Shown: piece after piece, positions 49,900 to 58,988 of the stretch
Layout: each line of letters begins with the position of its first letter
Position numbering within the stretch: the stretch's first letter is position 1
Source: Streptomyces sp. HPF1205
Lineage (GTDB): Bacteria > Actinomycetota > Actinomycetes > Streptomycetales > Streptomycetaceae
Length of the DNA: 64,000 bases
Direction of reading: 5' to 3'
NCBI RefSeq assembly: GCF_020400825.1
Contig: NZ_JAINVH010000029.1
Span: 31,852-95,851 of the forward strand
Program-made: the position numbers and the translations under genes
The notes under the pieces: generated by a model
Told to the model about the DNA's origin: nothing
Databases searched by the model: none
What the model saw: the letters and a program-made list of their open reading frames with translations, nothing else

Positions 49900-51690
49900 A
49901 TGACCGGACGCGTTCGCAGCACCTTCCCACGGACCCGCAGGCGGCCCTGGGCCCGTCCGCAGGCCCTGCTCACCGGGCTCGCCACCGCCGCCGCCTCCGC
50001 CGGGCTCGCCCTGCTGGGCGGCGCGGGCACCGCGCACGCCGCGACTGCGCTGCCCTCCCACGTCTTCGCCCCCTACTTCGAGGCGTACAACGGGGACAGC
50101 CTCTCCGGCCTGGCCTCCGCCTCCGGCAACAAGTACCTGACCATGGCGTTCCTCCAGACACCGGCGAAGGGCTCGTGCACGCCGTACTGGAACGGCGACA
50201 CCGGGATGCCGATCGCCTCCTCCAGCTTCGGCGCCGACATCTCCGCCATCAAGGCGGGCGGTGGCGACGTCATCCCGTCCTTCGGCGGGTACGCGGCCGA
50301 CAACGGCGGCACCGAGATCGCCGACAGCTGCACCGACGTCAGCGCCATAGCCGCCGCGTACGAGAAGGTCGTCACCACCTACGACATCAGCCGGATCGAC
50401 ATGGACACCGAGGACAACTCGCTGACCGACAGCGCCGGCATCGACCGGCGCAACAAGGCGATCAGGATGGTCGAGGACTGGGCGGCCGGCAGCGGGCGGA
50501 CCGTCCAGTTCTCGTACACCCTGCCCACCACCACCGGCGGTCTGGGCAGCAGCGGTCTGAAGGTCCTGCAGAACGCGGTCTCCAACGGCGCCCGCGTCGA
50601 CGTCGTCAACCTCATGACGTTCGACTACTACGACGGAGCCGCGCACGAGATGGCCGACGACACGAAGTCGGCCGCGCAGGGCCTGCACGACCAGCTCGCT
50701 TCGCTGTACCCGGCCAAGAGCGACGCGCAGCTGTGGGGCATGGTCGGCGTCACCGAGATGCCCGGCATCGACGACTACGGCGCCGCCGAGACCTTCACCA
50801 CCGCCGACGCCGCGGCGGTCGAGAGCTGGGCGGCGGGCAAGGGCATCAATACCCTCTCCTTCTGGGCCCTGCAGCGCGACAACGGCGGCTGCCCCGGCAC
50901 CGGCGGCTCCGACTCCTGTTCCGGGGTGTCGCAGAGCACCTGGCAGTTCAGCCACACCTTCGAGCCGTTCACCGGCGGCGCGACCACACCTGTGAACGAT
51001 TTCTCGCTCTCGCTGTCCCCGGCGTCGGGCTCCGTGGCACCGGGCGGCTCCGCGTCGGCGACCGTGAACACCGCCGTCACTTCGGGCTCCGCGCAGTCCG
51101 TGGCCCTCGCGGTGAGCGGCGCCCCGGCGGGTGTCACCGCCTCCGTCGCCCCCGCCTCGGTCAGCGCGGGCGCCGCCGCCACCCTCTCGGTCGCCACCAC
51201 GTCCTCCGCCGCGCCGGGGACGTACACCCTCACGGTCACCGGCACCGGCGCCTCCGGCAGCCGCTCCGGCACCTACACCCTCACCGTGACCGGCTCCGGG
51301 GGCGGCTCGGGCGGCGTGGTCAACGGCGGCTTCGAGACCGGCGGCCTGGCGCCGTGGACGTGCCAGAGCGGTGGCGGTGTGGTGAGCTCGCCCGCGCACT
51401 CCGGTACGTACGCGCTGCACGTCGCCCCGACGTCCTCGCAGACCGGCGAGTGCGACCAGACCGTGGCCCTGCAGCCCGGCCACTCCTACACCCTGACCGC
51501 CTGGGTGCAGGGGCCGTACTCCTACCTCGGGGTCAGCGGCGGGGCCTCGGCCGACACCTGGACCACGGGTACCTCGTGGACCAAGCTGTCCGTCCCCTTC
51601 ACCACCGGGTCCAGCGGTACCGTCACCGTCTACCTGCACGGCTGGTACGCGCAGGGCGCGGTCTACGGGGACGACTTCTCCGTCTCCTGA
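49900..51690 (+). CDS. Secreted GH18 chitinase with C-terminal carbohydrate-binding module
   Basis: This 596-aa secreted enzyme has a signal peptide (about 1-48) and a GH18 barrel (about 52-360). The catalytic strand is RIDMDTED, with E171 as proton donor and the preceding Asp pair kept; the outermost Asp of the motif is Ser. An Ig-like/NEW3-type domain (about 368-465, with SGAPAGVTASVAPASVSAG) follows. The C-terminal jelly-roll-like module (about 470-596, GFETGGLAPWTCQSGGG) probably binds carbohydrate. The start is ATG at 49900 with GAAGGGAGC upstream. The promoter carries DasR-type repeats, so it should be induced with the chitinase at 5874-7115. Confidence 0.92.
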   Translation: MTGRVRSTFPRTRRRPWARPQALLTGLATAAASAGLALLGGAGTAHAATALPSHVFAPYFEAYNGDSLSGLASASGNKYLTMAFLQTPAKGSCTPYWNGDTGMPIASSSFGADISAIKAGGGDVIPSFGGYAADNGGTEIADSCTDVSAIAAAYEKVVTTYDISRIDMDTEDNSLTDSAGIDRRNKAIRMVEDWAAGSGRTVQFSYTLPTTTGGLGSSGLKVLQNAVSNGARVDVVNLMTFDYYDGAAHEMADDTKSAAQGLHDQLASLYPAKSDAQLWGMVGVTEMPGIDDYGAAETFTTADAAAVESWAAGKGINTLSFWALQRDNGGCPGTGGSDSCSGVSQSTWQFSHTFEPFTGGATTPVNDFSLSLSPASGSVAPGGSASATVNTAVTSGSAQSVALAVSGAPAGVTASVAPASVSAGAAATLSVATTSSAAPGTYTLTVTGTGASGSRSGTYTLTVTGSGGGSGGVVNGGFETGGLAPWTCQSGGGVVSSPAHSGTYALHVAPTSSQTGECDQTVALQPGHSYTLTAWVQGPYSYLGVSGGASADTWTTGTSWTKLSVPFTTGSSGTVTVYLHGWYAQGAVYGDDFSVS

Positions 51691-51745
51691 CCGTCACCGC
51701 CCCGCCACTCGGACGGGTGAACCGATCCTCTAAAATCACACCGGA

Positions 51746-51765
51746 CGTCTACACGAATGTAGTCG
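51746..51765. promoter_or_regulatory. Inverted repeat CTACA-N4-TGTAG before uppP
   Basis: CTACA (51749-51753) and TGTAG (51758-51762) form an inverted repeat that extends to 8 bp per arm with one mismatch, in an AT-richer stretch (51730-51762). It lies about 110 bp upstream of uppP. It resembles but does not match BlaI-type sites, whose spacer is shorter. Confidence 0.35.
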
Positions 51766-51873
51766 TGGCGGACCGGGCGGCGCGACGCCGTGCCACCCGG
51801 TCCGTACGGTGCCCAAGGCCTCGCGCGGCGGGCCGCACCCACCGCCGGCAGGATCCAGGGGACGGGAACACCC

Positions 51874-52710
51874 ATGAGCGTCATCGGCACCGGCCAGGCC
51901 GTCGTACTCGGAGTCGTGGAAGGGCTGACCGAGTTCCTGCCGGTCTCCTCCACCGGTCATCTGAAGATGGCCGAGGGGCTGATGAACATACCCGTCGACG
52001 ACGACGCCGTGGTGGGCTTCACCGCCGTCATCCAGGTCGGCGCCATCGCGGCCGTCTTCGTCTACTTCTTCCGCGACATCGCGCGCTTCGTCGGCGCGTG
52101 GCTGCGCGGCCTGACCGACCGGAGGCAGCGCGACAACCACGACTACAAGTTCACCTGGTGGGTGATCTACGCGACCCTCCCCATCGTGGCGGTCGGCCTG
52201 GCCGCCAAGCCGCTCATCGACGGGCCGCTCGGTTCGCTGTGGGTCGTGGCCGTCTCGCTGATCGTCGGCAGCGCCGTGATGTGGTGCGCCGAGCAGATGG
52301 CCCGCTTCAAGCGCGGTGAGGACGACGTCACGGTGCGGGACGCCATGGTGGTCGGCACCTCGCAGATCCTGGCGCTGCTCTTCCCCGGCTTCTCCCGGTC
52401 CGGCGCCACCATCTCCACCGCGCTGATCCGCGACCTCGACCGGGTCGCCGCCACCCGCCTGTCCTTCTTCCTGGGCCTGCCGGCACTCACCGGAGCCGGA
52501 CTGTACGAACTGAAGGACGCCACCAGCGGCGGGGTGAGCGCCACCGCGCTCGCCGCCGGGACCCTGGTCTCGTTCGTGGTCGCCTACGCCTCCATCGCCT
52601 GGCTGCTGCGGTTCGTCCAGCGGCACTCCTTCAACTCCTTCGTGCTCTACCGGATCGTGGTCGGCGTGGTGCTGATCGGCCTGCTGAGCACGCACGTCCT
52701 CGACTCCTGA
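51874..52710 (+). CDS. uppP: Undecaprenyl-diphosphate phosphatase
   Basis: This 278-aa membrane enzyme of the BacA/UppP family recycles the lipid carrier of cell-wall synthesis by removing a phosphate from undecaprenyl pyrophosphate; extra copies confer bacitracin resistance. About eight hydrophobic segments are present. Both active-site motifs are intact: EGLTEFLPVSSTGH (16-29) and FPGFSRSGATIS (about 168-179). ATG at 51874 follows AGGGGACGGG. It is a single gene between two secreted-enzyme genes. Confidence 0.94.
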   Translation: MSVIGTGQAVVLGVVEGLTEFLPVSSTGHLKMAEGLMNIPVDDDAVVGFTAVIQVGAIAAVFVYFFRDIARFVGAWLRGLTDRRQRDNHDYKFTWWVIYATLPIVAVGLAAKPLIDGPLGSLWVVAVSLIVGSAVMWCAEQMARFKRGEDDVTVRDAMVVGTSQILALLFPGFSRSGATISTALIRDLDRVAATRLSFFLGLPALTGAGLYELKDATSGGVSATALAAGTLVSFVVAYASIAWLLRFVQRHSFNSFVLYRIVVGVVLIGLLSTHVLDS

Positions 52711-52771
52711 ACCGGCCCGCCCGCGGCCCCGGTCCGGGTGCGACCCCGGTCCGGGTACCGGCGCGCCAGCA

Positions 52772-52830
52772 ATAATTCACGGCTTAATTTTTCCTGTGTA
52801 TTGACTCCCCGGTGGATCGGCCCCTAGCGT
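52772..52830 (+). promoter_or_regulatory. Promoter TTGACT-N18-TAGCGT with AT-rich upstream region
   Basis: TTGACT (52801-52806) and TAGCGT (52825-52830) are 18 nt apart. The 30 bp upstream (52772-52800) are strikingly AT-rich for this genome (AATAATTC, TTAATTTTTCC) and may act as an UP element. The predicted start near 52837 excludes the in-frame GTG at 52812 as a start codon. Confidence 0.7.
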
Positions 52831-52874
52831 CCGATCCGCATCGCGCCCCCCACAACGCGACCGAGGAGCCACGT

Positions 52875-55124
52875 GTGACCCACGTTCCCACCAGGCCCAC
52901 CCACCCCCGCCGCCTCCGCAGACGCACAGCCGCCGTGACGGCGGCCGTCCTGCTGCCGGCCGCGGCCGGCCTCGCGGTACTCACCGCGTCCGGCGCGCAG
53001 GCCGCGACCGTACCCACCGGCCCCACGACCGTCGTCAACGCCGGCAGCGGCAAGTGCGTCGACGCCCGCGCCGCGGCCACCGCCGACGGCACGGCGGTCC
53101 AGCAGTACACCTGCAACGGCACCACCGCCCAGTCCTGGCAGCTCACCGCGACCGACAGCGGCTACTACCGGATCGGCGCGGCCTCGGCGCCGGACCAGGT
53201 CTGGGACGAGACCGACGTCTCCACCGCCGACGGCGCCCCGACCCAGCTCTGGCTCTACGGCGGCGGCGCCAACCAGCAGTGGCTGCCGGTGGCCGAGTCC
53301 TCCGGCGCCTACCACTTCGTCAACCGCAACAGCGGCAAGTGCCTCGACGTGCCCGGCGCCTCGACCGACGACAGCGTCCAGCTGCAGCAGTACACGTGCA
53401 ACGGCACCGCCGCCCAGTCGTTCACCCTCTCCGGAGGCGGGAGCACCACCCCGCCGCCGAACACACCCGACTTCGGTCCCAACGTCACGGTGTTCGACCC
53501 GTCGATGCCGGCTTCCGCCATCCAGTCGAAGATCGACTCGGTCTACGCCACCCAGCAGAACAACGAGTTCGGCACCCAGCGCGACGCCCTGCTGTTCACC
53601 CCCGGCACCTACGACGTCGACGTTCCCGTCGGCTACTACACGCAGGTCGCCGGGCTCGGCCTGTCGCCGGACCAGGTGACGATCACCGGCGGCGGCGTCC
53701 ATGTCGCCGGCCACACCAGCGACGGCAACGCCACCCAGAACTTCTGGCGCGACGCCGAGAACATGTCGGTCAGCCCGAGCTCGGGCAGCACCATGTGGGC
53801 CGTCTCCCAGGCCGACCCGTTCCGGCGGATGGACGTGCACGGCGGCATGAAGCTGTGGGACGACACCCACGGCACCTCGACCAACTGGTCCAGCGGCGGC
53901 TACATCGGCGACTCCCGCGTGTCCGGGCAGATCAGCTCCGGTACGCAGCAGCAGTTCCTCACCCAGGACACCGCCATGAACGGCGGCTGGACCGGGCAGA
54001 ACTGGAACATGGTCTTCGTCGGGGACACCGGCGCCCCGGCGACCGGCTTCCCCAACCCCCCGTACACCACGGTCGCGCAGAGCCCGGTGATGCGCGAGAA
54101 GCCGTTCCTGTACGTGGACTCCTCCGGCGGCTGGCAGGTGTTCGTACCCGCCCTGCGCTCGGGGGTGCAGGGCCCGGACTGGACCGGCGGCGCCGCCCCC
54201 GGAACCTCGCTGCCCATCGACCAGTTCTACATCGCCAAGCCGGGCGACACGGCAACGACCATCAACGCGGCTCTCGCCGCGGGCAAGAACCTGATCGTCA
54301 CCCCGGGCGTCTACCACCTGTCCACGGCCCTGGACATCACCCGCCCCGACACCGTGGTGCTGGGCCTCGGCCTGGCCACCTTGGTACCGGACAACGGCGC
54401 CACCGCCATCACCACCGCCGACGTGGGCGGCATCGACATCGCCGGCCTGCTGATCAGCGCGAACACCACCAACTCGGCGGTGCTCATGCAGGTCGGCCCG
54501 GCGGGCTCGACCGCCGACCACAGCGCCGACCCGACCGTCCTGCACGACGTGTTCTTCCGGGTGGGCGGCGACATCGCGGGCAAGGCCACCCAGTCGCTCG
54601 TCGTCAACAGCAACGACGTCATCGGGGACGACCTGTGGCTGTGGCGGGCCGACCACAGCAACGGCGTCGGCTGGACCGTCAACCCGGCGGCGAACGGACT
54701 CGTCGTCAACGGCGACAACGTGACGATGTACGGCCTGGCCGTTGAGCACTACCAGAAGTACCAGACCACCTGGAACGGCGACGGCGGCCGCACGTACTTC
54801 TACCAGAGCGAGACCCCCTACGACGTGCCCGACCAGGGCAGCTGGACCACCAGCGGCGGGGACCTGGGCTACGCCTCGTACAAGGTGGCCAACTCGGTGA
54901 CCTCCCACGAGGCCTGGGGGCTGGGCGTCTACGCCTACCTGCGCGACAACCCCTCCGTGGTGCTCGGCCACGCCATCGAGGTGCCCACCACCTCGGCGGT
55001 GAGGTTCCACAGCATGGTCACCACCGTGCTGGGCGGCGACGGGACCATCAACCACATCATCGACGGCACGGGCGACCAGGTCACCCCGAGCCACAACGTC
55101 GCGGACCTCGTCGGGTACCCCTGA
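52875..55124 (+). CDS. Secreted ricin-lectin plus beta-helix protein
   Basis: This 749-aa exported protein has a signal peptide (about 1-45) and a ricin-type beta-trefoil lectin (about 50-175) with QxW-like repeats (QSWQLT, QQWLPV, QSFTLS). A Pro/Thr linker follows. The remaining 550 residues match a streptomycete family often labelled 'adenylyl cyclase' or GH55/pectate-lyase-like. It shows repeated beta-strand patterns of a parallel beta-helix, with DALLFTPGTYDVDVPVGYYT at its start. No cyclase motif is visible; a glycan-degrading role is more likely but the catalytic residues are not assigned. The start is GTG at 52875, with GAGGAG 6-8 nt upstream and a strong promoter. A hairpin and 11-bp repeats follow. 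Confidence 0.85.
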   Translation: MTHVPTRPTHPRRLRRRTAAVTAAVLLPAAAGLAVLTASGAQAATVPTGPTTVVNAGSGKCVDARAAATADGTAVQQYTCNGTTAQSWQLTATDSGYYRIGAASAPDQVWDETDVSTADGAPTQLWLYGGGANQQWLPVAESSGAYHFVNRNSGKCLDVPGASTDDSVQLQQYTCNGTAAQSFTLSGGGSTTPPPNTPDFGPNVTVFDPSMPASAIQSKIDSVYATQQNNEFGTQRDALLFTPGTYDVDVPVGYYTQVAGLGLSPDQVTITGGGVHVAGHTSDGNATQNFWRDAENMSVSPSSGSTMWAVSQADPFRRMDVHGGMKLWDDTHGTSTNWSSGGYIGDSRVSGQISSGTQQQFLTQDTAMNGGWTGQNWNMVFVGDTGAPATGFPNPPYTTVAQSPVMREKPFLYVDSSGGWQVFVPALRSGVQGPDWTGGAAPGTSLPIDQFYIAKPGDTATTINAALAAGKNLIVTPGVYHLSTALDITRPDTVVLGLGLATLVPDNGATAITTADVGGIDIAGLLISANTTNSAVLMQVGPAGSTADHSADPTVLHDVFFRVGGDIAGKATQSLVVNSNDVIGDDLWLWRADHSNGVGWTVNPAANGLVVNGDNVTMYGLAVEHYQKYQTTWNGDGGRTYFYQSETPYDVPDQGSWTTSGGDLGYASYKVANSVTSHEAWGLGVYAYLRDNPSVVLGHAIEVPTTSAVRFHSMVTTVLGGDGTINHIIDGTGDQVTPSHNVADLVGYP

Positions 55125-55159
55125 GCCGTCCGCGGCCACGCGGGAAGCGGCTCACCCGC

Positions 55160-55184
55160 CCGGGCGCCTGACCGGGGCGCCCGG
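55160..55184 (+). terminator. 9-bp hairpin after the beta-helix gene
   Basis: ccgggcgcc (55160-55168) and ggcgcccgg (55176-55184) are perfect inverted repeats with a 7-nt loop, 36 nt after the stop. A further cgggcgcccgg follows at about 55190-55200, allowing alternative stems. Confidence 0.6.
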
Positions 55185-55326
55185 AAGGACGGGCGCCCGG
55201 CAGGGGGCGTGACCGGGTGAACCGCACCGCGCACGAAGCGGGGGCCGGCCGGCCCAGGGGGCGCATCCCGCCGGCCGGCCCCTCACCCGCGCCGCGAGCC
55301 GCGCCCGCGGTGTCCGGTGATCGGGC

Positions 55327-55392
55327 CGGTGTCCGTCCGGTGTCCGCCCGGTGGACGCCGGGCGGGCGCCGGGCGGGCGCCGGGCGGGCGCC
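55327..55392. repeat. Six 11-bp tandem repeats
   Basis: Units are cggtgtccgtc (55327), cggtgtccgcc (55338), cggtggacgcc (55349) and three copies of gggcgggcgcc (55360, 55371, 55382). The third unit is nearly the unit of the array at 48009 (cggtggacgac when phased alike). The array lies about 40 bp beyond the stop of the leftward TerD gene. Confidence 0.8.
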
Positions 55393-55433
55393 ACCGGACG
55401 TGGGACGGACGGCCACCGGACGCCGGGCGGTGA

Positions 55434-55964
55434 TCAGGCCGGATCCGCGGTCATGGCGTGCGCGAACGACTCGGGATCCGTGTCGAAACCGCGCACCATG
55501 CGGCGGAACTCCCAGTCCCCCGACCGGTTCCGGATGAACTCCGCGACCGTCGCGGCCGTCGCCCCCGGCACCTGCGTGAAGTCGACGGCGGCGAGCTGGC
55601 TGTAGCCCTCGACGACCTTGACGGTGGGGCTGGTGACGTCGGCGAACACCAGCCGGCCACCGCGCTGCTGGATGGCCACGCCGACCACGACCCGGCCGTA
55701 CTCGGCGCTGAGCCGGTCCAGTTCCAGGGTCAGGGTCTCGTCCGCGCCCAGCCCCTTCCCTGTGCGGTTGTCGTGGTCCAGGAAGATCGTGCCGTCCGGC
55801 GACCGGCTGTCGAAGTGCACCAGGTACGCCGGATCGCCGGCCGGATCGGCCGCGAAGCACACCCCTGCCACCAGGTCCAGGTCGCGGTCCGGTTCGCCGG
55901 GCGGGCCCGGGTCCCACGCCAGCCGCACCTCCACCCGGCCGATTCCCTTGTTGAAGCTCTTCAC
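55434..55964 (-). CDS. TerD-family stress protein
   Basis: This 176-aa protein is a single TerD domain. It has the N-terminal strand VEVRLAWDPG, the calcium-site-like acidic segment DRDLDLVAGVCFAAD (about 26-40), VHFDSRSPDGTIFLDHDNRTG (about 49-69, in part), ADETLTLELDRL and a C-terminal basic/acidic helix. TerD proteins bind calcium and are linked to tellurite, oxidative and phage stress; several are used in streptomycete differentiation. The start is GTG at 55964 with GGAAGAGGGG upstream. The C-terminal domain of the Mrr fusion at 34721-36856 is the other TerD member in this window. Confidence 0.88.
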   Translation of the reverse strand: MKSFNKGIGRVEVRLAWDPGPPGEPDRDLDLVAGVCFAADPAGDPAYLVHFDSRSPDGTIFLDHDNRTGKGLGADETLTLELDRLSAEYGRVVVGVAIQQRGGRLVFADVTSPTVKVVEGYSQLAAVDFTQVPGATAATVAEFIRNRSGDWEFRRMVRGFDTDPESFAHAMTADPA

Positions 55965-56220
55965 GGCCCCTCTTCCACCCGTAACGCCACCGTCGAGACC
56001 TTCCCACCTCGATGAACCACGGCGTGTGACGGTCTGTCAACACCGCCTCGCACCGCCCTTGTCACCGACGGTACGCGGCGACGGCGGGTCCCGTCCGGCC
56101 TTTTCCGCGACCTCACCCAGGGCGCCTCGACGGCTCGCCGGCGACCTCCGGGCGGGTACTCCCGGCGGCCGCCCCCGGCCGGGACCGGTGACAACCGCGA
56201 CCTGGGTTGCTTCAATGCCG

Positions 56221-56232
56221 GCAAGCGCTTTC
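56221..56232. promoter_or_regulatory. LacI-family-like operator before the PL8 lyase
   Basis: GCAAGCGCTTTC contains the perfect palindrome AAGCGCTT (56223-56230), the centre typical of LacI/GalR operators. It lies 25 bp before the GTG start and just before the ribosome-binding site, a position suited to repression. No LacI-family gene is in the window. Confidence 0.4.
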
Positions 56233-56255
56233 TGCCGACCGCTCGGAGGCGTACC

Positions 56256-58820
56256 GTGCAGATCTCCCGCCGTGCCCTGCTCTCCGCGCTCCCGGCGGCC
56301 GGCCTGCCGGCCCTGGCCGGCGCGCCGCGGGCCCGCGCCGCGTCCGCCCGCCCCGCCGCCGACTCCGCCGCCGACCACGCCCGCCTGATGAGCAACACCG
56401 TGGCCGTGTTCGCCGGCACCGCCGAGTCCAACGCCCGCCCCGAGGCCGCCGCCAAGCTGTCCGCCATCGCCCGGGCCGCCCGGTCGCACCTCGCCGCGAT
56501 GGACGCGGCGGGGACCGGCGAACTGTTCCGCGGACTCCCGCTCGGCACCAGCGACACCAACCTCACCACGTCCTTCCAGTACCTGTACGAGACCGCCCTG
56601 GCCACCCGCGCCCCCGGCGACGCCACCGCCGACCTGCGCGGCGACCCCGCCCTCCCGCGCCGGATCGCCGACGCCCTGGCCCTGCTGTACGACGGCACTT
56701 ACGGCGACCAGTCGAAGGGCTACTACGGCAACTGGTTCAACTGGGAGATCGCGATCTCCTCGCACGTCAGCAGGACCCTGGTCCTGCTGGCCGGCACCCT
56801 GGCCGGGTACCGCCCCGACCTGACGGCCGCCTATGTCGCCGCCATGGACGGCTACCTGCGCAACGGCACCGACGGCGACGTGAACCTCGACTCCCGCTTC
56901 CACACCGGCGCCAACCTCGCCGACATCACCGCCAACCGGATCCTGCAGGGCGCCGTGCTCGGCGACGACGCCCGCGTCGCCAAGGCCGTCGCCGACCAGC
57001 TCACCGTCTGCGCGACCGTGGACCCGTACCACCCGCGGCACGGCGTCACCGACGGCTTCTACGCCGACGGGTCCTTCGTCCAGCACGCGAGCGTGGCCTA
57101 CACCGGCACGTACGGCACCGGCCTGCTCACCCGCCTGGTCCAGACCGTCAAGACGCTGGCGGGGACCTCGTACGCGAGGGGCGGCGGGCCGGCCGGCGTG
57201 GTCCAGGGCTGGATCCGCGACTCCTTCGCCCCGGTGGTGTTCGAGGGCTGGATGATGGAGACCGTCAAGGGCCGGGCCGTGTCGAGGCCCACCACGGGGT
57301 ACGCGGACGCCGCCGCCGTGGTGGAGGCCGCGGTGGATCTGTCGGACCACGCGACCGACGCCGACTGGGCCCGGCTGCTGCGCGGCTGGGCCAAGTTCAC
57401 CGCCGGCGCCGCGCCGACCCCGCCCGACCCGGCGGCGTTCGTCTCCCCGGTGACCGCCGTCCGCTTCGCCGACATCATGGCCGACCCGGCCACCCCCGCC
57501 CGCGACCTCAACCCGCCCGCCTCCCACAGCGTCTTCGCGGCCATGGACCGCACCGTCCACCGCCGCCCCGGCTTCGCCTTCGCCCTGGCCCGCAGCTCCA
57601 CCAGGATCAGCGAGTACGAGTACATGAACGGCGAGAACCTGCTGCCCTGGTTCCAGGGCCAGGGCGCCCACCACCTCTACCTGTCCGGCCAGGACCAGAC
57701 CCGCGCGTTCGGCGTGGACCATCTCACCGCCGTTTCGCCGTACGCCCTCGCCGGCGTCACCGCGCCGGTGGAGACCCGCCTGTCGGTGCCTCAGCTCTAC
57801 GGCACCGCGTGGTACGACAACCCGGCGCTCGGCTTCACCTCGTCCTCGCAGTCGCAGAACACCTACGTCTACTTCCCGCGCGCCACCAACGACTTCTCCG
57901 GCGGCGCGGCCCTGGGCGCGTACGGCGTCGCCGGGTTCGTGCAGTCCGTCGACGCCGCGTGGGCGGCCGAGCAGGCGGGGCTGCTGCCCGGCGACTTCGT
58001 CGCGTACCGCAACGCCGACGCCACCAAGTCCTGGTTCTTCCTGGACGACGAGATCGCCGTGCTCGCGGCGGGCGTCGGCGACGGCGCCGGCCGCCCGGTG
58101 ACCACCACCCTCGACACCCGCGTCGCCGACCCCGCCGCCTCCCTCGCGCTCGACGGGGAACTGCGCGACGGCACCGCCTGGTCCGGCCCCGGCACCGCGC
58201 CGCTGTCCTGGCTGCGGTACGCCGACCCCGCCCAGTGCACCGCGATCGGCTACGTACTGCTCGACCTCCCCGACGGGCAGCGGCCCACCGTCACGCTCGA
58301 CACGGTCGTCCGCAGCCGCCGCACGGTCCGCACCGCCAACCCGGACACGCCCGTCACCAAGCTGGTCTTCGCCCTGTCGGTCGGTCGCCCGGCCGGGGCC
58401 CCGCACACGTCGATGGCGTACGCGATCGTGCCCGGCGCCACCGCGGCACGCCTGCGCGGGTACGCCCGCGGCCCGCTCGCGGTCGTCGCCAACACCACCC
58501 GCCTGCAGGCCCTGGCCCACCGGGGCCTGCGCCTGCTCGCCGCCAACGCCTTCGCCCCGGGCACCCACCGGGCCGAGCGCCTGGTCCTGGACGGCCCCGC
58601 CTCGGTGATCCTGCGCGAGGAGGGCGACGGCACCACCTCGCTGGCGGTCGCCGACCCGACCACGAGGCGCGACACGGTGACCGTCGTCGTGCGCGGCCGC
58701 GCCCTGGGCGCCGTCCGCGCCGACCCGGGGGTCGAGGTCCGCCGCGTACCGGGCGGGACCCGCCTCGACGTCGCCACGAGGCAGTCCTACGGCCGCAGCT
58801 TCGAGGCGGTTCTGCGGTGA
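56256..58820 (+). CDS. Secreted polysaccharide lyase family 8 (hyaluronate/chondroitin/xanthan lyase type)
   Basis: This 854-aa exported lyase has a Tat-type signal (ISRRALLSALPAAG). The N-terminal alpha/alpha toroid (about 40-385) carries NWFNWEI near residue 164 and the catalytic set N220 (TGANLADIT), H277 (FVQHAS) and Y286 (YTGTYG). The H-Y spacing of 9 is that of characterised PL8 enzymes. The central and C-terminal beta-sandwich domains follow, with RISEYEYMNGENLLPW at about 449-464. PL8 enzymes cleave uronic-acid-containing polysaccharides by beta-elimination; which polymer is used cannot be told. GGAGG lies 6 nt before the GTG start. A LacI-like operator overlaps the leader. Confidence 0.92.
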   Translation: MQISRRALLSALPAAGLPALAGAPRARAASARPAADSAADHARLMSNTVAVFAGTAESNARPEAAAKLSAIARAARSHLAAMDAAGTGELFRGLPLGTSDTNLTTSFQYLYETALATRAPGDATADLRGDPALPRRIADALALLYDGTYGDQSKGYYGNWFNWEIAISSHVSRTLVLLAGTLAGYRPDLTAAYVAAMDGYLRNGTDGDVNLDSRFHTGANLADITANRILQGAVLGDDARVAKAVADQLTVCATVDPYHPRHGVTDGFYADGSFVQHASVAYTGTYGTGLLTRLVQTVKTLAGTSYARGGGPAGVVQGWIRDSFAPVVFEGWMMETVKGRAVSRPTTGYADAAAVVEAAVDLSDHATDADWARLLRGWAKFTAGAAPTPPDPAAFVSPVTAVRFADIMADPATPARDLNPPASHSVFAAMDRTVHRRPGFAFALARSSTRISEYEYMNGENLLPWFQGQGAHHLYLSGQDQTRAFGVDHLTAVSPYALAGVTAPVETRLSVPQLYGTAWYDNPALGFTSSSQSQNTYVYFPRATNDFSGGAALGAYGVAGFVQSVDAAWAAEQAGLLPGDFVAYRNADATKSWFFLDDEIAVLAAGVGDGAGRPVTTTLDTRVADPAASLALDGELRDGTAWSGPGTAPLSWLRYADPAQCTAIGYVLLDLPDGQRPTVTLDTVVRSRRTVRTANPDTPVTKLVFALSVGRPAGAPHTSMAYAIVPGATAARLRGYARGPLAVVANTTRLQALAHRGLRLLAANAFAPGTHRAERLVLDGPASVILREEGDGTTSLAVADPTTRRDTVTVVVRGRALGAVRADPGVEVRRVPGGTRLDVATRQSYGRSFEAVLR

Positions 58821-58897
58821 CCGCGGAAGGCCGCGAAGCGGTAGCGGTCTTTTCAAGAGCGACACAAGGGGGTCGCATTCTCTCCAGAGGTGACTGT

Positions 58898-58903
58898 TAG
58901 CGT
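58898..58903 (+). promoter_or_regulatory. Extended -10 TGTTAGCGT
   Basis: TAGCGT preceded by TGT lies 86 bp before the SCO2400-family gene. The -35 region (about 58874-58879) is poor, so an alternative sigma factor or activator may be needed. Confidence 0.35.
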
Positions 58904-58988
58904 TTTCGCCGCTGCCCGGTCGCGGGCGAACGTGAGCGTGCCGCCGTCCTCCTCCCGGCGGCGCGGGCCGGCCACAGAAAGACCGCGA

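Larger units (their letters stand above)
55125..55433. other. 309-bp convergent intergenic region
   Basis: No gene is seen. It contains a terminator hairpin (55160-55184), a very GC-rich middle and six 11-bp tandem repeats (55327-55392) just before the stop of the leftward TerD gene. Confidence 0.5.

Noticed and set aside
51746..51765. BlaI/MecI-type operator before uppP
   Set aside because: The half-sites CTACA and TGTAG are right, but the spacer is 4 rather than 2 bp, and no beta-lactam or BlaI gene is nearby. It is kept only as an unnamed inverted repeat.
52812..52874. Upstream GTG start for the ricin/beta-helix protein
   Set aside because: It lies between the -35 and -10 boxes of the promoter, before the predicted transcript start. 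The GTG at 52875 has GAGGAG and begins a normal signal peptide.
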